In this document: piece after piece, positions 9,861 to 19,092 of the stretch
Numbering within the stretch: position 1 is the stretch's first letter
Layout of the letters: each line of letters begins with the position of its first letter
From: Gramella jeungdoensis
GTDB lineage: Bacteria; Bacteroidota; Bacteroidia; Flavobacteriales; Flavobacteriaceae
DNA: 64,000 nt
NCBI RefSeq assembly: GCF_023805255.1
Contig: NZ_JAMSCK010000005.1
Span: 124,001-188,000, forward strand
Direction of reading: 5' to 3'
Notes under the pieces: generated by a model
Seen by the model: only the letters and a program-made list of their open reading frames with translations
Database searches by the model: none
What the model was told of the DNA's origin: nothing
Made by a program: the position numbers and the translations under genes

Positions 9861-9894
9861 CAAATATAAAATATCTCAATTAAGAATTGTTCAA
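9861..9894 (-). promoter_or_regulatory. Promoter of the tviC-to-rmlA unit
   Basis: On the minus strand a TTG (9894-9892) is separated by 23 bases from TATATTTG (9868-9861), matching the Bacteroidota consensus TTG-N17-23-TAnnTTTG. The expected transcription start is about 23 bases ahead of the TTG start codon at 9831. The rest of the gap 9832-10079 shows no gene. Confidence 0.6.
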
Positions 9895-10079
9895 GACAAT
9901 CTTAAAGAATTGCCAAAACTATCGAATTAATTGAGATGGTTATTGAACAGAAAATTTATCTTTTAAATTTATGCGCCGGTCCATTAATCCCTCCCAAATT
10001 ATATTTAATTCAATAAAACAATTCTTGTCCTGAATTTAACCATCCCAAACAAAGAAAATTTCCTTTCTTTAATTTCTCA

Positions 10080-11153
10080 TCAAATACTGCTATTAATTAT
10101 TTTGGAAATTTTTACTACCTCCTTTTCCTTCAGATCAAAAGCTAAAGGTAAGCACAATATTCGTTCTGCTATGCTTTCCGAAATTGCCATTGGTCCTGCG
10201 GTCACATAAGGCAATTTATTAAGCGAGGGATAAAAATATCTTCTGGGAAAAACCCCGTGCTCATTTAATTTTTTTTGAACCTTAAATAACAACTTGTCGC
10301 TTTCAAAGATTACCGGATAATAGGAATAGTTCCATTCAGTAAATTCCCTAATAGCAAGTTTTCTATATCCATGGACATTTAAGTAGGTGTCATACCAATT
10401 CGAAATCTGCTCGAGATTAGTTTTAATGGTATCTATATAAGGTAACACCGCTAATCCCATACCTGCTTGCAATTCGCTCATTTTTGCATTAATTCCTAGA
10501 CCATGATAGGCCAGCTCTCCCTCATGACCAAAGTTATGCCGATAAAACAACTGTTCATGCAATGACCTGTTTTCTGTAATAATGGCCCCTCCCTCACCCG
10601 TATGGAAGAGTTTTGTGGCATGAAAACTACAGGTACTTAAATTCCCATAATTAAAAATGGATCGTTTTTTATATTTAACCCCAAAACAGTGTGCGGCATC
10701 ATAGATCACTTTTAAAGAATGTTTTCTGGCGATTTTCTCTATAGCTTCAACATTACATGGGTTCCCAAAAACATGTGTAGCCAGAATGAGAGTCGTGCGC
10801 GGGGTAATAACATCTTCAATTTTCCTTTCATCGATAGATAAATAGTCAGGATCAATATCTACAAAAACAGGCGTACATTTTTCCCAGACTATGCTTGAAG
10901 TGGTAGCTACATAACTAAAAGGAGTAGTGATTATCTCTCCTTCATTGCCTAACAGGTTAAGCGCTATTTGTAAAGGCAATGTCCCATTTGCAGTAAGAAT
11001 TATATTATCAACTTCTAATCTTTCTTTCAATTTCTTTCTCAGTTCCAAATGCAACTTCCCTCCATTTGCAATCTGGTTAGAATGCCATATTTCTTCCAAA
11101 ATCCGGTCGTATTCCTCTTTGGGAGGAAGAAATGTCTTGGTCACATTAATCAT
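10080..11153 (-). CDS. DegT/DnrJ/EryC1/StrS-family PLP aminotransferase
   Basis: A sugar aminotransferase-type protein that probably aminates a nucleotide-linked keto-sugar. Asp152 in YDAAHCFGV and the PLP lysine Lys181 in HATKLFHTGEGG are both present, as is the FSYVATTSSI segment. The length (357 aa) is normal. A likely substrate is the dTDP-4-keto-6-deoxyglucose made by the RmlB copies, as in VioA, FdtB or QdtB pathways, but this is inference. Its ATG overlaps the Wzx stop (ATGA), so it is co-transcribed with the flippase gene. No clear terminator follows in the 248-base gap. Confidence 0.9.
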   Translation of the reverse strand: MINVTKTFLPPKEEYDRILEEIWHSNQIANGGKLHLELRKKLKERLEVDNIILTANGTLPLQIALNLLGNEGEIITTPFSYVATTSSIVWEKCTPVFVDIDPDYLSIDERKIEDVITPRTTLILATHVFGNPCNVEAIEKIARKHSLKVIYDAAHCFGVKYKKRSIFNYGNLSTCSFHATKLFHTGEGGAIITENRSLHEQLFYRHNFGHEGELAYHGLGINAKMSELQAGMGLAVLPYIDTIKTNLEQISNWYDTYLNVHGYRKLAIREFTEWNYSYYPVIFESDKLLFKVQKKLNEHGVFPRRYFYPSLNKLPYVTAGPMAISESIAERILCLPLAFDLKEKEVVKISKIINSSI

Positions 11154-12586
11154 CTATTCTTTATTAAGTTAATGATTTCATTATAAGATTTCATTTTTAA
11201 AAGCTTTGCTGACAAGAGATAAAAAAGCACCCCTGACACCCCTCCAATAACAATCCTATATAGATCTATCAAGTTTCCTAAAATAAATCTATCCTCCAAT
11301 GAAATTACCAATCCACTAATAGCCGCTAATAAGATAATGGGGATCACGTCTCTAAGTTGTTGTAAAGCCGTATAGTCTATATATTTTCCAGTATAGTGAG
11401 CATTGATAAAAAATGCCATTAACGAGACAAATACCTGGCTATAAAGTAAAGCCATAATGCCAAAAGGCAAGGTTACAAGCAGAGTAATTAGAATTAATAT
11501 TTTCTTTACTATCTCAAGTTTTAAGAACAAATCACTTCTACCCTTAACATTTAAAACATCAAGATTATAAGAATGTAATGGGAACATTATCCCGGTAACG
11601 CAAAGTACCTGAAAATAAGGAACAGCTGGCAACCACTTTTCGGTAAAAAGAAACCTGAAAATTGGTTCAGCCAGAAAAGCCAAAAAAATTAAGACAGGTG
11701 CAATAATAAAAATTACCATTTTCATCAACTTACTATAAACCACTCTCAAACGTTTGTCATCTCTCTGGATTTTCACGAACAACGGAAATGTAACCTTACC
11801 AAGGGCTTTGGATATATTTTTCACAGGGAGTTGATTCATTGTTTCAGCACGTGTATAGAACCCGACCTGTGCAGCTGAAAAACTTTTACCAATTGCTATT
11901 AAAAATATGTTATTAAAGATCCTGTTAAGCAAGTCTGATAATATTAATTTATATCCAAAATTAAGATGCTTGCCTAATTTTTTAGGATCAAACTTAAAAA
12001 TTGGAAACCATTTTGAGTAAATCCATATTTGGGCGGTGTTTGCAAGAGATAAGAACAAATTACTCCAAACCAGACTCCAAACTCCATAACCATTCATCGC
12101 CATCCAGACTCCAATTATCCCACCAATTATAGCAGAGGGAATAGCTATAATCGTCTGGGTTTTAAAGTTCATCACCTTGGTTAAACGGGCGAATTGGACT
12201 GAAGATAACGCATTAATGATAAGAGAAATACTATAAATCCTCAGAATTGAGGTCAACAACGGTTCTTCATAAAACGACGACACCAAGGGCGCCAGTAAAT
12301 ATATTATTCCATAAATAACGACACTGGCACTTACCTGAAAAAAAAAAATTGTAGAATAATCAGTTTGATTACAGTCTGTATCCCTTATTAAAGAATTAGT
12401 TGTACCACCTTCCAGAAGAGCACCCCCAACAGACACTACCACTGCAATCATACCTATCAATCCAAACTCTTCAGGGAGCAGGATTCTGGCCAAAACCAGG
12501 GAAACCACAAATCCAATGACCTGATTCCCAAATTGCTGGGTAAACGTCCAAACGAGACTTGTAGCAGCTTTCTTCTTTAAAGACAT
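11150..12586 (-). CDS. Wzx-like polysaccharide flippase (WzxC family)
   Basis: A 478-residue polytopic inner-membrane protein of the MOP superfamily. It opens with KKAATSLVWTFTQQFGNQVIGFVVSLVLAR and LLPEEFGLIGMI, the classic start of polysaccharide biosynthesis/WzxC proteins, and about 12-14 hydrophobic helices follow. The role would be moving undecaprenyl-linked repeat units across the inner membrane for a Wzx/Wzy-type pathway. The gene begins at ATG 12586, divergent from the fucosyltransferase-like gene at 12742, and overlaps the aminotransferase by 4 bases. Family assignment is strong; the exact repeat unit is unknown. Confidence 0.9.
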   Translation of the reverse strand: MSLKKKAATSLVWTFTQQFGNQVIGFVVSLVLARILLPEEFGLIGMIAVVVSVGGALLEGGTTNSLIRDTDCNQTDYSTIFFFQVSASVVIYGIIYLLAPLVSSFYEEPLLTSILRIYSISLIINALSSVQFARLTKVMNFKTQTIIAIPSAIIGGIIGVWMAMNGYGVWSLVWSNLFLSLANTAQIWIYSKWFPIFKFDPKKLGKHLNFGYKLILSDLLNRIFNNIFLIAIGKSFSAAQVGFYTRAETMNQLPVKNISKALGKVTFPLFVKIQRDDKRLRVVYSKLMKMVIFIIAPVLIFLAFLAEPIFRFLFTEKWLPAVPYFQVLCVTGIMFPLHSYNLDVLNVKGRSDLFLKLEIVKKILILITLLVTLPFGIMALLYSQVFVSLMAFFINAHYTGKYIDYTALQQLRDVIPIILLAAISGLVISLEDRFILGNLIDLYRIVIGGVSGVLFYLLSAKLLKMKSYNEIINLIKNR

Positions 12587-12700
12587 TGAGTAATTATAAC
12601 CAAATGATGATTTTATTGCTAAACGAAGATATTAAATTTTAAATACCAATCTTTACCACTGCTCCGGTGAATTAAAAATTTCCTTATGAACAACATTTTA

Positions 12701-12708
12701 TATTTTTG
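12701..12708 (+). promoter_or_regulatory. Probable -7 promoter element
   Basis: TATTTTTG matches TAnnTTTG and lies 33 bases before ATG 12742. Its last three bases (TTG) could be read as a start codon, but a start there would lie inside the promoter. No convincing -33 TTG is seen at the normal spacing. Confidence 0.45.
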
Positions 12709-12741
12709 AAAACACTTTGCTATTTTGAACCAGCCGTACTA

Positions 12742-13677
12742 ATGAATAAAAAGATATTATTACGAAACTATACCAGACTCAATAACTCTTTCACTAAGAC
12801 TTTGACCTTTAATATTGGAGCTGATGCGGGTTTCTTTTCAGAATTCAACAATATGGTCTTTGCGATTCTTTATTGTTTGGAAAACAAAATCAGGTTCAGA
12901 CTATATTCCAAAAAAGCTAATTTTTCAGTTGAACATGGATGGCGTGACTTTTTTGAACCTTTCTGCGAAGAAAAGACTTCTTTTCTTCATTATCGATATA
13001 ATAGGCGAGCATACCAGATTCAGAATCAAAGAAAGCTGCCTCCTAAAATTCTAAAAGTTATAAGCGGGGATACTTATCTAACCCAGGATATCTGGAATTC
13101 CATAAGGAACAAGGATTTCGCTCAAAAAAAATTTAATATCCCAGAATTGGAAATAGAAGAAGCTAACCTTTTAGACGCTTCTAAGGTGATTATTAAAATG
13201 ATTTGGCACTATAATCAAGAAAGCAAGGAATTTGTTGATCAATATAAGAACAGTATTTTCTTGCCAGAAGATTATTTAAGTATGCACATAAGAGCTGGAG
13301 ACAAATCAAATGAAACGGATATTTTCCATATTCATAATTACATTAAAATTGCTTCTAAAATAACCAATATCCGGGAAGCATTCATTTTAACCGATGATTA
13401 TAGGATAATCGAAAATTTGGAAAAAGATTATCCTGAATGGTGGTTCTGTTCACTATGTGAGAAAAACGAGAAAGGGTATATTCATTCAGATTTCAAAATG
13501 CTGGATTGTTCCAGAAAACGTCTTCTCCAATTAAAATTGTTTGCCAGTATTGATATTTGTGCACAATCCTCACATTTTATAGGTACTTTTAGTTCAAATC
13601 CCGGAATGTACATGGGAATGCGAATAGGAGAAGAAAAATGTACAGGGATTGACCATGACAGCTGGGTGCTATGGTAA
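12742..13677 (+). CDS. FUT8/NodZ-like (GT23-type) fucosyltransferase candidate
   Basis: A 311-residue soluble protein whose C-terminal half has the peptide pattern of GDP-fucose-dependent GT-B transferases of the GT23 (FUT8/NodZ) and related O-fucosyltransferase group: MHIRAGDK (His182-Lys188; HxRxxDK in the family), a FILTDD strand (residues 214-219) and SSHFIGTFSSNPG near 276-288, where FUT8 has its TFSS motif. Arg184 would be the key donor-binding residue. I chose ATG 12742 because the earlier TTG (12706) overlaps a -7 element. It is on the strand opposite to the rest of the cluster and is followed by a GT10 gene. Specific linkage unknown. Confidence 0.72.
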   Translation: MNKKILLRNYTRLNNSFTKTLTFNIGADAGFFSEFNNMVFAILYCLENKIRFRLYSKKANFSVEHGWRDFFEPFCEEKTSFLHYRYNRRAYQIQNQRKLPPKILKVISGDTYLTQDIWNSIRNKDFAQKKFNIPELEIEEANLLDASKVIIKMIWHYNQESKEFVDQYKNSIFLPEDYLSMHIRAGDKSNETDIFHIHNYIKIASKITNIREAFILTDDYRIIENLEKDYPEWWFCSLCEKNEKGYIHSDFKMLDCSRKRLLQLKLFASIDICAQSSHFIGTFSSNPGMYMGMRIGEEKCTGIDHDSWVLW

Positions 13678-13729
13678 ATTGAATACCGGTCAGTAATATC
13701 TATAGTTGAAAATTTTTAAATAACTGTTC

Positions 13730-14698
13730 ATGAAGAAGATCCGTATATGGTTTTCAGATTTCTATCCGGGTTTTAATCCCAAGGAGAATCCATTTATTAA
13801 GCTCTTATCCAAGAAGTTTGAAATCATATTCGATGATCAAAATCCTGATTTCTTAATTTATTCATGTTATGGGCTTGATTTTCTTAAATATGATTGCGTT
13901 CGTATTTTTTATACAGGGGAAAATCTAAGGCCTGATTTCAATTTATGCGACTATGCCATTGGATTCGACTACCTGGATTTTGGAGACAGGTATCTTAGAT
14001 TTCCCAATTTTGCTCTTTTTGAGGGACAATTCAATAAATTGATCGATAATGATAGACATGTGCCGGAAAAGAAATACTTCTGTAATTTTATTTATTCTAA
14101 TAATAAAGCCAACCCTATAAGAGATCGTTTTTATTTTATGCTGAATGAATACAAACCCATTACCTCCCCAGGCAAGCATCTCAATAATTCCAATATCGAT
14201 ATAGGCAAAAGAAACGATCCCGCTTGGATGTTCTCCAAACTGGACTTTCAATCACAATGTAAATTTACCATAGCATTTGAGAACTCTTCTTCTCCAGGAT
14301 ATACGACCGAAAAACTGATGCACGCCTTTTTAGCGAACAGTATACCAATATATTGGGGAGATCCATTAGTCGAAAAAGATTTTAATTCCAGGGCTTTTAT
14401 AAACTGTCACCGCTATAACTCCCTGGAAGAGGTTGTACAAAGGATAAAAGAGCTGGATAAGAATAATGAAAAATATAGTGCGATGCTGAATGAAAAGCCA
14501 TTTGCACAGGATCAAATTCCTGAAAACCTTTCCAAACAAAAAGTCATTGAGTTTTTGGAAATGATTTTTAATCAAAATCTCAGGGAAGCAATAAGAAGGC
14601 CTAAGTATGGGACAACTCTGAATTATGAAAACCAACTAAAAACCTTACATAAAAACAATAAGAAGAGAATAAAACTTAATCCCCGAAACTGGTTTTAA
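13730..14698 (+). CDS. GT10-family alpha-1,3-fucosyltransferase
   Basis: A 322-residue protein with the hallmark GT10 C-terminal motif: AFENSSSPGYTTEKL at residues 182-196 and PIYWGDP at 206-212, which bind GDP-fucose. The N-terminal half has YTGEN and FPNFALF, corresponding to acceptor-side motifs of bacterial FucTs. It would transfer L-fucose, usually alpha-1,3 or alpha-1,4 to GlcNAc, during surface glycan assembly. It follows the GT23-like gene by 52 bases and converges with rmlB copy 2, leaving only 2 bases between stops. No GDP-fucose synthesis genes (gmd, fcl) are in the window. Confidence 0.9.
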   Translation: MKKIRIWFSDFYPGFNPKENPFIKLLSKKFEIIFDDQNPDFLIYSCYGLDFLKYDCVRIFYTGENLRPDFNLCDYAIGFDYLDFGDRYLRFPNFALFEGQFNKLIDNDRHVPEKKYFCNFIYSNNKANPIRDRFYFMLNEYKPITSPGKHLNNSNIDIGKRNDPAWMFSKLDFQSQCKFTIAFENSSSPGYTTEKLMHAFLANSIPIYWGDPLVEKDFNSRAFINCHRYNSLEEVVQRIKELDKNNEKYSAMLNEKPFAQDQIPENLSKQKVIEFLEMIFNQNLREAIRRPKYGTTLNYENQLKTLHKNNKKRIKLNPRNWF

Positions 14699-14700
14699 CC

Positions 14701-15744
14701 CTATTCATATTGTTTCTTGTAATAGTCACGATATGCCCCACTGGTAATATTCGATAACCATTTCTGATTATCCAGGTACCAGTCAATGGTCTTATCAAGC
14801 CCTTCTTCAAAAGTAACCGAAGGTTGCCATCCTAGTTCTCTTTCTATCTTAGAAGCATCTATGGCATAACGTTTATCATGACCTGGCCTATCCTTGACAA
14901 AGTTTATCAGGTTTCCTGAAGTTCCCGGTTCTCTTTGAAGTTTTTTATCCATCAATTCACATAGCAACTTAACCAGTTCTATATTTTTCCATTCATTAAA
15001 ACCTCCTACAATATAGGTTTCACCGGAGGTTCCTTTATGAAAAATAAGATCTATGGCTCGTGCGTGATCAATAACATATAACCAGTCCCTGGTATAGTTC
15101 CCGTCCCCATATACAGGAAGCAGATCTTTTTCAATTATATTATTAATGAAAAGTGGGATCAACTTTTCTGGAAACTGATTTGGTCCATAGTTATTAGAGC
15201 AATTGGAAATAGCATAAGGAAGGCCATAGGTTTCACCATAAGCCCTCACAAAATGATCTGAACTTGCTTTGGATGCAGAATAAGGAGAGTTGGGAGAATA
15301 GGCAGTTTCTTCAGTAAATAGCCCCTTTTCCCCCAGAGTACCATAAACTTCGTCTGTGCTGATATGATAAAATCTCTTATTTGCCCTGGCCTCCTTCCAT
15401 TGGTCCCTTGCTGCGTTCAGCAAATTTAAGGTCCCCATAATATTGGTTTTTACAAACGCCAAAGGATCGGCTATTGAACGGTCCACATGTGATTCAGCCG
15501 CCAAATGTATTACACCATCAAATCTATGATCTTCGAAAAGTTTTTTGATAAAACTTTCGTGAGTAATATCACCGCGTAAAAACTCATAATTTGGACTGTC
15601 TTCAATATCCCTTAAATTTTCAAGGTTACCCGCATAGGTTAAAGCATCCAGATTAAAAATTTTATAGGTCGGATAATTTTTTACAAAATACCGAACTACA
15701 TGTGAACCAATAAAGCCCGCACCGCCGGTTATAAGTATATTCAT
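14701..15744 (-). CDS. rmlB: dTDP-glucose 4,6-dehydratase RmlB (copy 2)
   Basis: Same enzyme and motifs as the copy at 831-1889: [10 protein letters not shown] at the N-terminus, [29 protein letters not shown] and [11 protein letters not shown]. By eye most positions are identical between the two copies, with differences scattered as expected for an old duplication or for acquisition of a second allele. I chose ATG 15744 (347 aa) because the protein then starts MNILITGG as in the family; an upstream GTG (15762) is weaker. It stands alone on the minus strand, with GT10 converging on it; no clear -7 element was found upstream. Confidence 0.94.
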   Translation of the reverse strand: MNILITGGAGFIGSHVVRYFVKNYPTYKIFNLDALTYAGNLENLRDIEDSPNYEFLRGDITHESFIKKLFEDHRFDGVIHLAAESHVDRSIADPLAFVKTNIMGTLNLLNAARDQWKEARANKRFYHISTDEVYGTLGEKGLFTEETAYSPNSPYSASKASSDHFVRAYGETYGLPYAISNCSNNYGPNQFPEKLIPLFINNIIEKDLLPVYGDGNYTRDWLYVIDHARAIDLIFHKGTSGETYIVGGFNEWKNIELVKLLCELMDKKLQREPGTSGNLINFVKDRPGHDKRYAIDASKIERELGWQPSVTFEEGLDKTIDWYLDNQKWLSNITSGAYRDYYKKQYE

Positions 15745-15876
15745 TCTTCTTGCTTTGAGCACAGGGATTAAATAATATTAGTAAAGAATCTAGACTTTAA
15801 TATTTTTCTTTATCGCGAATATAGAGATATAATTCTTTATTCTTCAATTCAAAAAACGTGAACGGTAATATCAATA

Positions 15877-17475
15877 TTACTTGGAAAAATATATAACTCC
15901 CTTTTTTTTAATTTTAGCATATCCACTTTCTTTAAAGAATTGATCTATTTGTAATGTAGAATTTTGAATCCTATCGGGATAATTATCAATGAAAAATATG
16001 GCAGCCTTATCAAAGCCCTCAATTTTTTGCTGGAGAAAATCGGAATTTAATAAAGAGTCACTTGTTTGAAAGAATGATGTGGAATCCAAAGCTGACCCTG
16101 GATACAGATAGGATAAGATTTGACTTTTATTCCCATAAAAATAAACCTGAATCCCTTCATTCTTTAGGTGATCAACTTCTTTATCTACCTTATCTAAAAA
16201 CAGCTTTCTTGACTGTGTAGTCCTGATTGGGTGGAGTAACTCATGGCCAGGTGTTTGCCCTAATTGATATAACCTACCATCCTCATAGACCGCATTTATT
16301 TTTTCAATAAAGGAGAATGGCACGATAATCAACAATAGCGTAATAATTATCTTTCTTGAATTTACCCCCCCATTTACCAGGATAACGGGAAATAGAACAA
16401 ATAAAAAAGATGATTTCAACAAGCCTGTATTTGACCCGAACGGATTCACAAAAAGAAAAAGCATAAAGGTAACCAACATTATTCTGTAACGATTGCCAGC
16501 CTTCAGATCAAAAAACTGAAAAACACTATACACTAAGCCCAACGATGTTAGAAACAGGGAATAAGATCTGGAATATTTGGTATGAATTATAAAAGCACTT
16601 AGAAAAAGAATCAGGAAGATAATTACAAGCATAGGAACATACTTGTTTTTTCCCTTTCTTTTAATTAAAAGATAACAAAGAAAAATTACCGTAGAGTAGA
16701 ATAACAGAGTAAGACCATCCATAAAATAATTCAATATGAGCAGTCTTATATTATGGTATTTACCATTCGTTATAAAGCTCTCTCCAAAATTCGGCTCAGA
16801 AGAAAACATTAGAAGATATCCCCCTGCGATAAAACCTAATGATAGAATGAAGAATATCAATGATCTTTTTACATAAATCTTAAAGCCTCTCCCCGTTAAG
16901 AGCTTATCAATTAGAAGAATTATCGGTATTAATATTACTAAAATAATATTCGGAAGTCTTATAAATACAGCTATGGCACAGAGAAGGGCCAGAAGACTAA
17001 GCTTAACGGGAGTCATCTCTCTCATAAAGGTGATGAACGAGGTGAAAATAATACTGGTTATAAAAAGTGTGAAAGTATCAAAACCTAAAACATTAGCATT
17101 TAGAGGTGTAATTATCACCAGTACAATCGATAATACAAAAAGCAACTCTCTCCGACTTGCCCTGTGTTTCAGGGAAATAACGGGAATTAAAGCTGATAAA
17201 TAAATAAGAAGAGCATTAAAAAAGCGTATCACCAGCAAATTCTTCCCAAAAAATTCTATCCACTGTTTAATTAATACTGAGCTTAAAAAAAATTTATGCT
17301 GGGACCAGTCATTAGAATTATGAATAGCCTGATTAAGATGATAAAAGCCATCTGTAAAATCAAGGCCAAAAAAAATAACGGAAAAGAAATAAGCGGTTGC
17401 TAATAGAAAGATCAGAAAAACGAGGAATCTGCTCTTAATTAAATTCAGGTTAGAAAATCTCTCTATATCTCCCAA
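15877..17475 (-). CDS. Polytopic membrane protein, GT-C glycosyltransferase or polymerase-like
   Basis: A 532-residue protein with about 11-12 hydrophobic helices over the first 400 residues and a soluble C-terminal region of about 140. The first periplasmic loop has FGLDFTDGFYHLNQA, recalling the acidic DE/DD motif of GT-C (GT39/ArnT-like) transferases that use lipid-linked sugars. An O-antigen polymerase (Wzy) role is the main alternative given the missing wzy. The start is TTG 17475, 25 bases after the LacI-type gene stop; an in-frame TGA lies just upstream and there is no ATG before residue 150. I do not recognise a specific family, so function is inference from topology and location. Confidence 0.6.
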   Translation of the reverse strand: MGDIERFSNLNLIKSRFLVFLIFLLATAYFFSVIFFGLDFTDGFYHLNQAIHNSNDWSQHKFFLSSVLIKQWIEFFGKNLLVIRFFNALLIYLSALIPVISLKHRASRRELLFVLSIVLVIITPLNANVLGFDTFTLFITSIIFTSFITFMREMTPVKLSLLALLCAIAVFIRLPNIILVILIPIILLIDKLLTGRGFKIYVKRSLIFFILSLGFIAGGYLLMFSSEPNFGESFITNGKYHNIRLLILNYFMDGLTLLFYSTVIFLCYLLIKRKGKNKYVPMLVIIFLILFLSAFIIHTKYSRSYSLFLTSLGLVYSVFQFFDLKAGNRYRIMLVTFMLFLFVNPFGSNTGLLKSSFLFVLFPVILVNGGVNSRKIIITLLLIIVPFSFIEKINAVYEDGRLYQLGQTPGHELLHPIRTTQSRKLFLDKVDKEVDHLKNEGIQVYFYGNKSQILSYLYPGSALDSTSFFQTSDSLLNSDFLQQKIEGFDKAAIFFIDNYPDRIQNSTLQIDQFFKESGYAKIKKKGVIYFSK

Positions 17476-17500
17476 ATTAGTTGGATTATCAATCTTTCAT

Positions 17501-18505
17501 TCAAAACCTCGTCGATTCCAAATGCACCAGGCTGGTGGTAATGATCTCTTCCCGGAATTTTCCCGGCTCATAAACTCCTTCTAGTCGGTTGTTTAGCAGA
17601 TCTACGGCCCTGGAGCCGACTTCCTGAGGATGTTGCTCTATATAACTTAAAGACGGTGTTAGGAACTCAGCCACTTCCTTGCTTATATAACCGATTATTT
17701 TAAGATCTTCAGGAACTTTGATTTTCTCTTCATAGGCTATTCGGGTTGCCATGATCGTGCTTTCAAAATCGGTACAGAGAAGAGCTTCTACTTTATCTTT
17801 AGTGAAAAGGGATTTTATTTTTTTTCTTAGGTCTGCAGGCTTTGAGCTTTTTGCCAGGTAATGATGGGTGTCTTCCAGAGCTTTTTCATAACCCCTGATT
17901 CTCAGTTTTCCGATTCCAACATGATGAATTGCGGACGCAAGGCCTATCTTCTCAACCCCTCGGGATCTGAAAAAATTGGCAGCATCAAAAAAGCTGTTCT
18001 CGTCATCCACTCCAATCTTGTCGGCTGGAAGGTCAATGTTTATCCTGTCATATACAACCACTGGAATATCATAGTCCACCAGGGAGAACAAATGATCATA
18101 CTCCTGTTTTTTCTGGGTTTCTTCAGATACGGCTATCAAAACTCCATCTACGAAACCAGAGGTGAGCATATCGCAGATCTGCTTTTCCCTTTCCAGTGAT
18201 TCATTCGATATATAGGTGATCACCTGCTGATCATGTTTCTGCGCTTCGGCCTCCATCCCTGAAAGTACACGGGCAAAAAAACTATTGGAAATATTCGGAA
18301 TTACCACCCCTATTGTTCCGGTTTTACTTTTTTTAAGGTTAACCGCAACAGGATTAGGTTTATAATTATGTAAACGGGCTAGTTCTTTTACCCGTTCTGC
18401 AGTTTTCGGGCTTATCTCAGGAGAATCATTAAGGGCCTTAGAGACAGTAGAAACGGAAACATTAAGCAGTTTTGCAAGTTCCTTTAAGGTTATTTTACTT
18501 TTCAT
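17501..18505 (-). CDS. LacI-family transcriptional regulator
   Basis: A 334-residue regulator with an N-terminal LacI helix-turn-helix (ITLKELAKLLNVSVSTVSKALND, roughly residues 5-27), the hinge YKPNPVAVNL, and a periplasmic-binding-protein-like sensor domain (GVVIPNISNSFFARVLSG; DYDIPVVVYDR; LLCTDFEST). Such proteins bind operators as dimers and respond to a sugar-type ligand. I chose ATG 18505 since it puts the HTH at the N-terminus; the longer frame up to 18625 would start inside the promoter. It lies just upstream of the GT-C-like gene and is divergent from the DCC gene; its targets are not evident here. Confidence 0.93.
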   Translation of the reverse strand: MKSKITLKELAKLLNVSVSTVSKALNDSPEISPKTAERVKELARLHNYKPNPVAVNLKKSKTGTIGVVIPNISNSFFARVLSGMEAEAQKHDQQVITYISNESLEREKQICDMLTSGFVDGVLIAVSEETQKKQEYDHLFSLVDYDIPVVVYDRINIDLPADKIGVDDENSFFDAANFFRSRGVEKIGLASAIHHVGIGKLRIRGYEKALEDTHHYLAKSSKPADLRKKIKSLFTKDKVEALLCTDFESTIMATRIAYEEKIKVPEDLKIIGYISKEVAEFLTPSLSYIEQHPQEVGSRAVDLLNNRLEGVYEPGKFREEIITTSLVHLESTRF

Positions 18506-18613
18506 AGGCCCATAGCATATTAGTGTATAAAGGTTAAAAAAATACTCAAATACCACAACTAAAAAGTTAATTTTGGATTTAAGAAAACCTCTATTCATAG
18601 ATAGTGTAGTAAG

Positions 18614-18621
18614 CAAATATA
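18614..18621 (-). promoter_or_regulatory. Probable -7 element for the LacI-type gene
   Basis: TATATTTG on the minus strand matches TAnnTTTG exactly and lies about 110 bases upstream of ATG 18505, leaving a leader of roughly 100 bases. A -33 TTG at standard spacing was not found. Confidence 0.4.
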
Positions 18622-18627
18622 GCATGT

Positions 18628-19092
18628 ATGTTCAAAAAGTTTGAGAAAACATCCCATCCACCAGCCTTCAATGTAATGGTCTGGGATGGAAAATGCGGTT
18701 TCTGCAAATTCTGGAAAAGCCGTTGGGAAAGGAAGACGGAAGGTTTACTGCAATTCAAAACTTACCAGGATTATGCTGAGAATTTTCCTGATATCCCATT
18801 GAAAGAATTTAAAAAAGCGAGCAGGCTTATTGAAACTGATGGGAAAATTTACAGCGGACCCGATTCCGCATACAGAAGTTTATGGCATGCCGGCAATAAT
18901 AAATGGCATCTATGGTATTCCAAATATTCATGGTTTAGATCATTAAGCGATCATGCATATAACCATATAGCAAAGAACAGACACTTTTACTTTCAAGTAA
19001 CGAAACTTCTATTTGGTAAAGAGCCTCTAAAACTTAAGCCTTACTGGCTTTTGTATCTATTGGTAATAATTTTAATATTAGCAATGTTATGA
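18628..19092 (+). CDS. DCC-family thiol-disulfide oxidoreductase (DUF393)
   Basis: A 154-residue protein carrying the family's signature DxxCxxC: Asp20-Gly-Lys-Cys23-Gly-Phe-Cys26, inside a thioredoxin-like N-terminal fold. A C-terminal hydrophobic segment (LLYLLVIILILAML) probably anchors it to the membrane. The family is predicted to have redox activity but the substrates are unknown. Its stop overlaps the ATG of a 45-residue membrane protein (ATGA at 19089-19092), so the two are likely co-translated. Confidence 0.85.
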   Translation: MFKKFEKTSHPPAFNVMVWDGKCGFCKFWKSRWERKTEGLLQFKTYQDYAENFPDIPLKEFKKASRLIETDGKIYSGPDSAYRSLWHAGNNKWHLWYSKYSWFRSLSDHAYNHIAKNRHFYFQVTKLLFGKEPLKLKPYWLLYLLVIILILAML

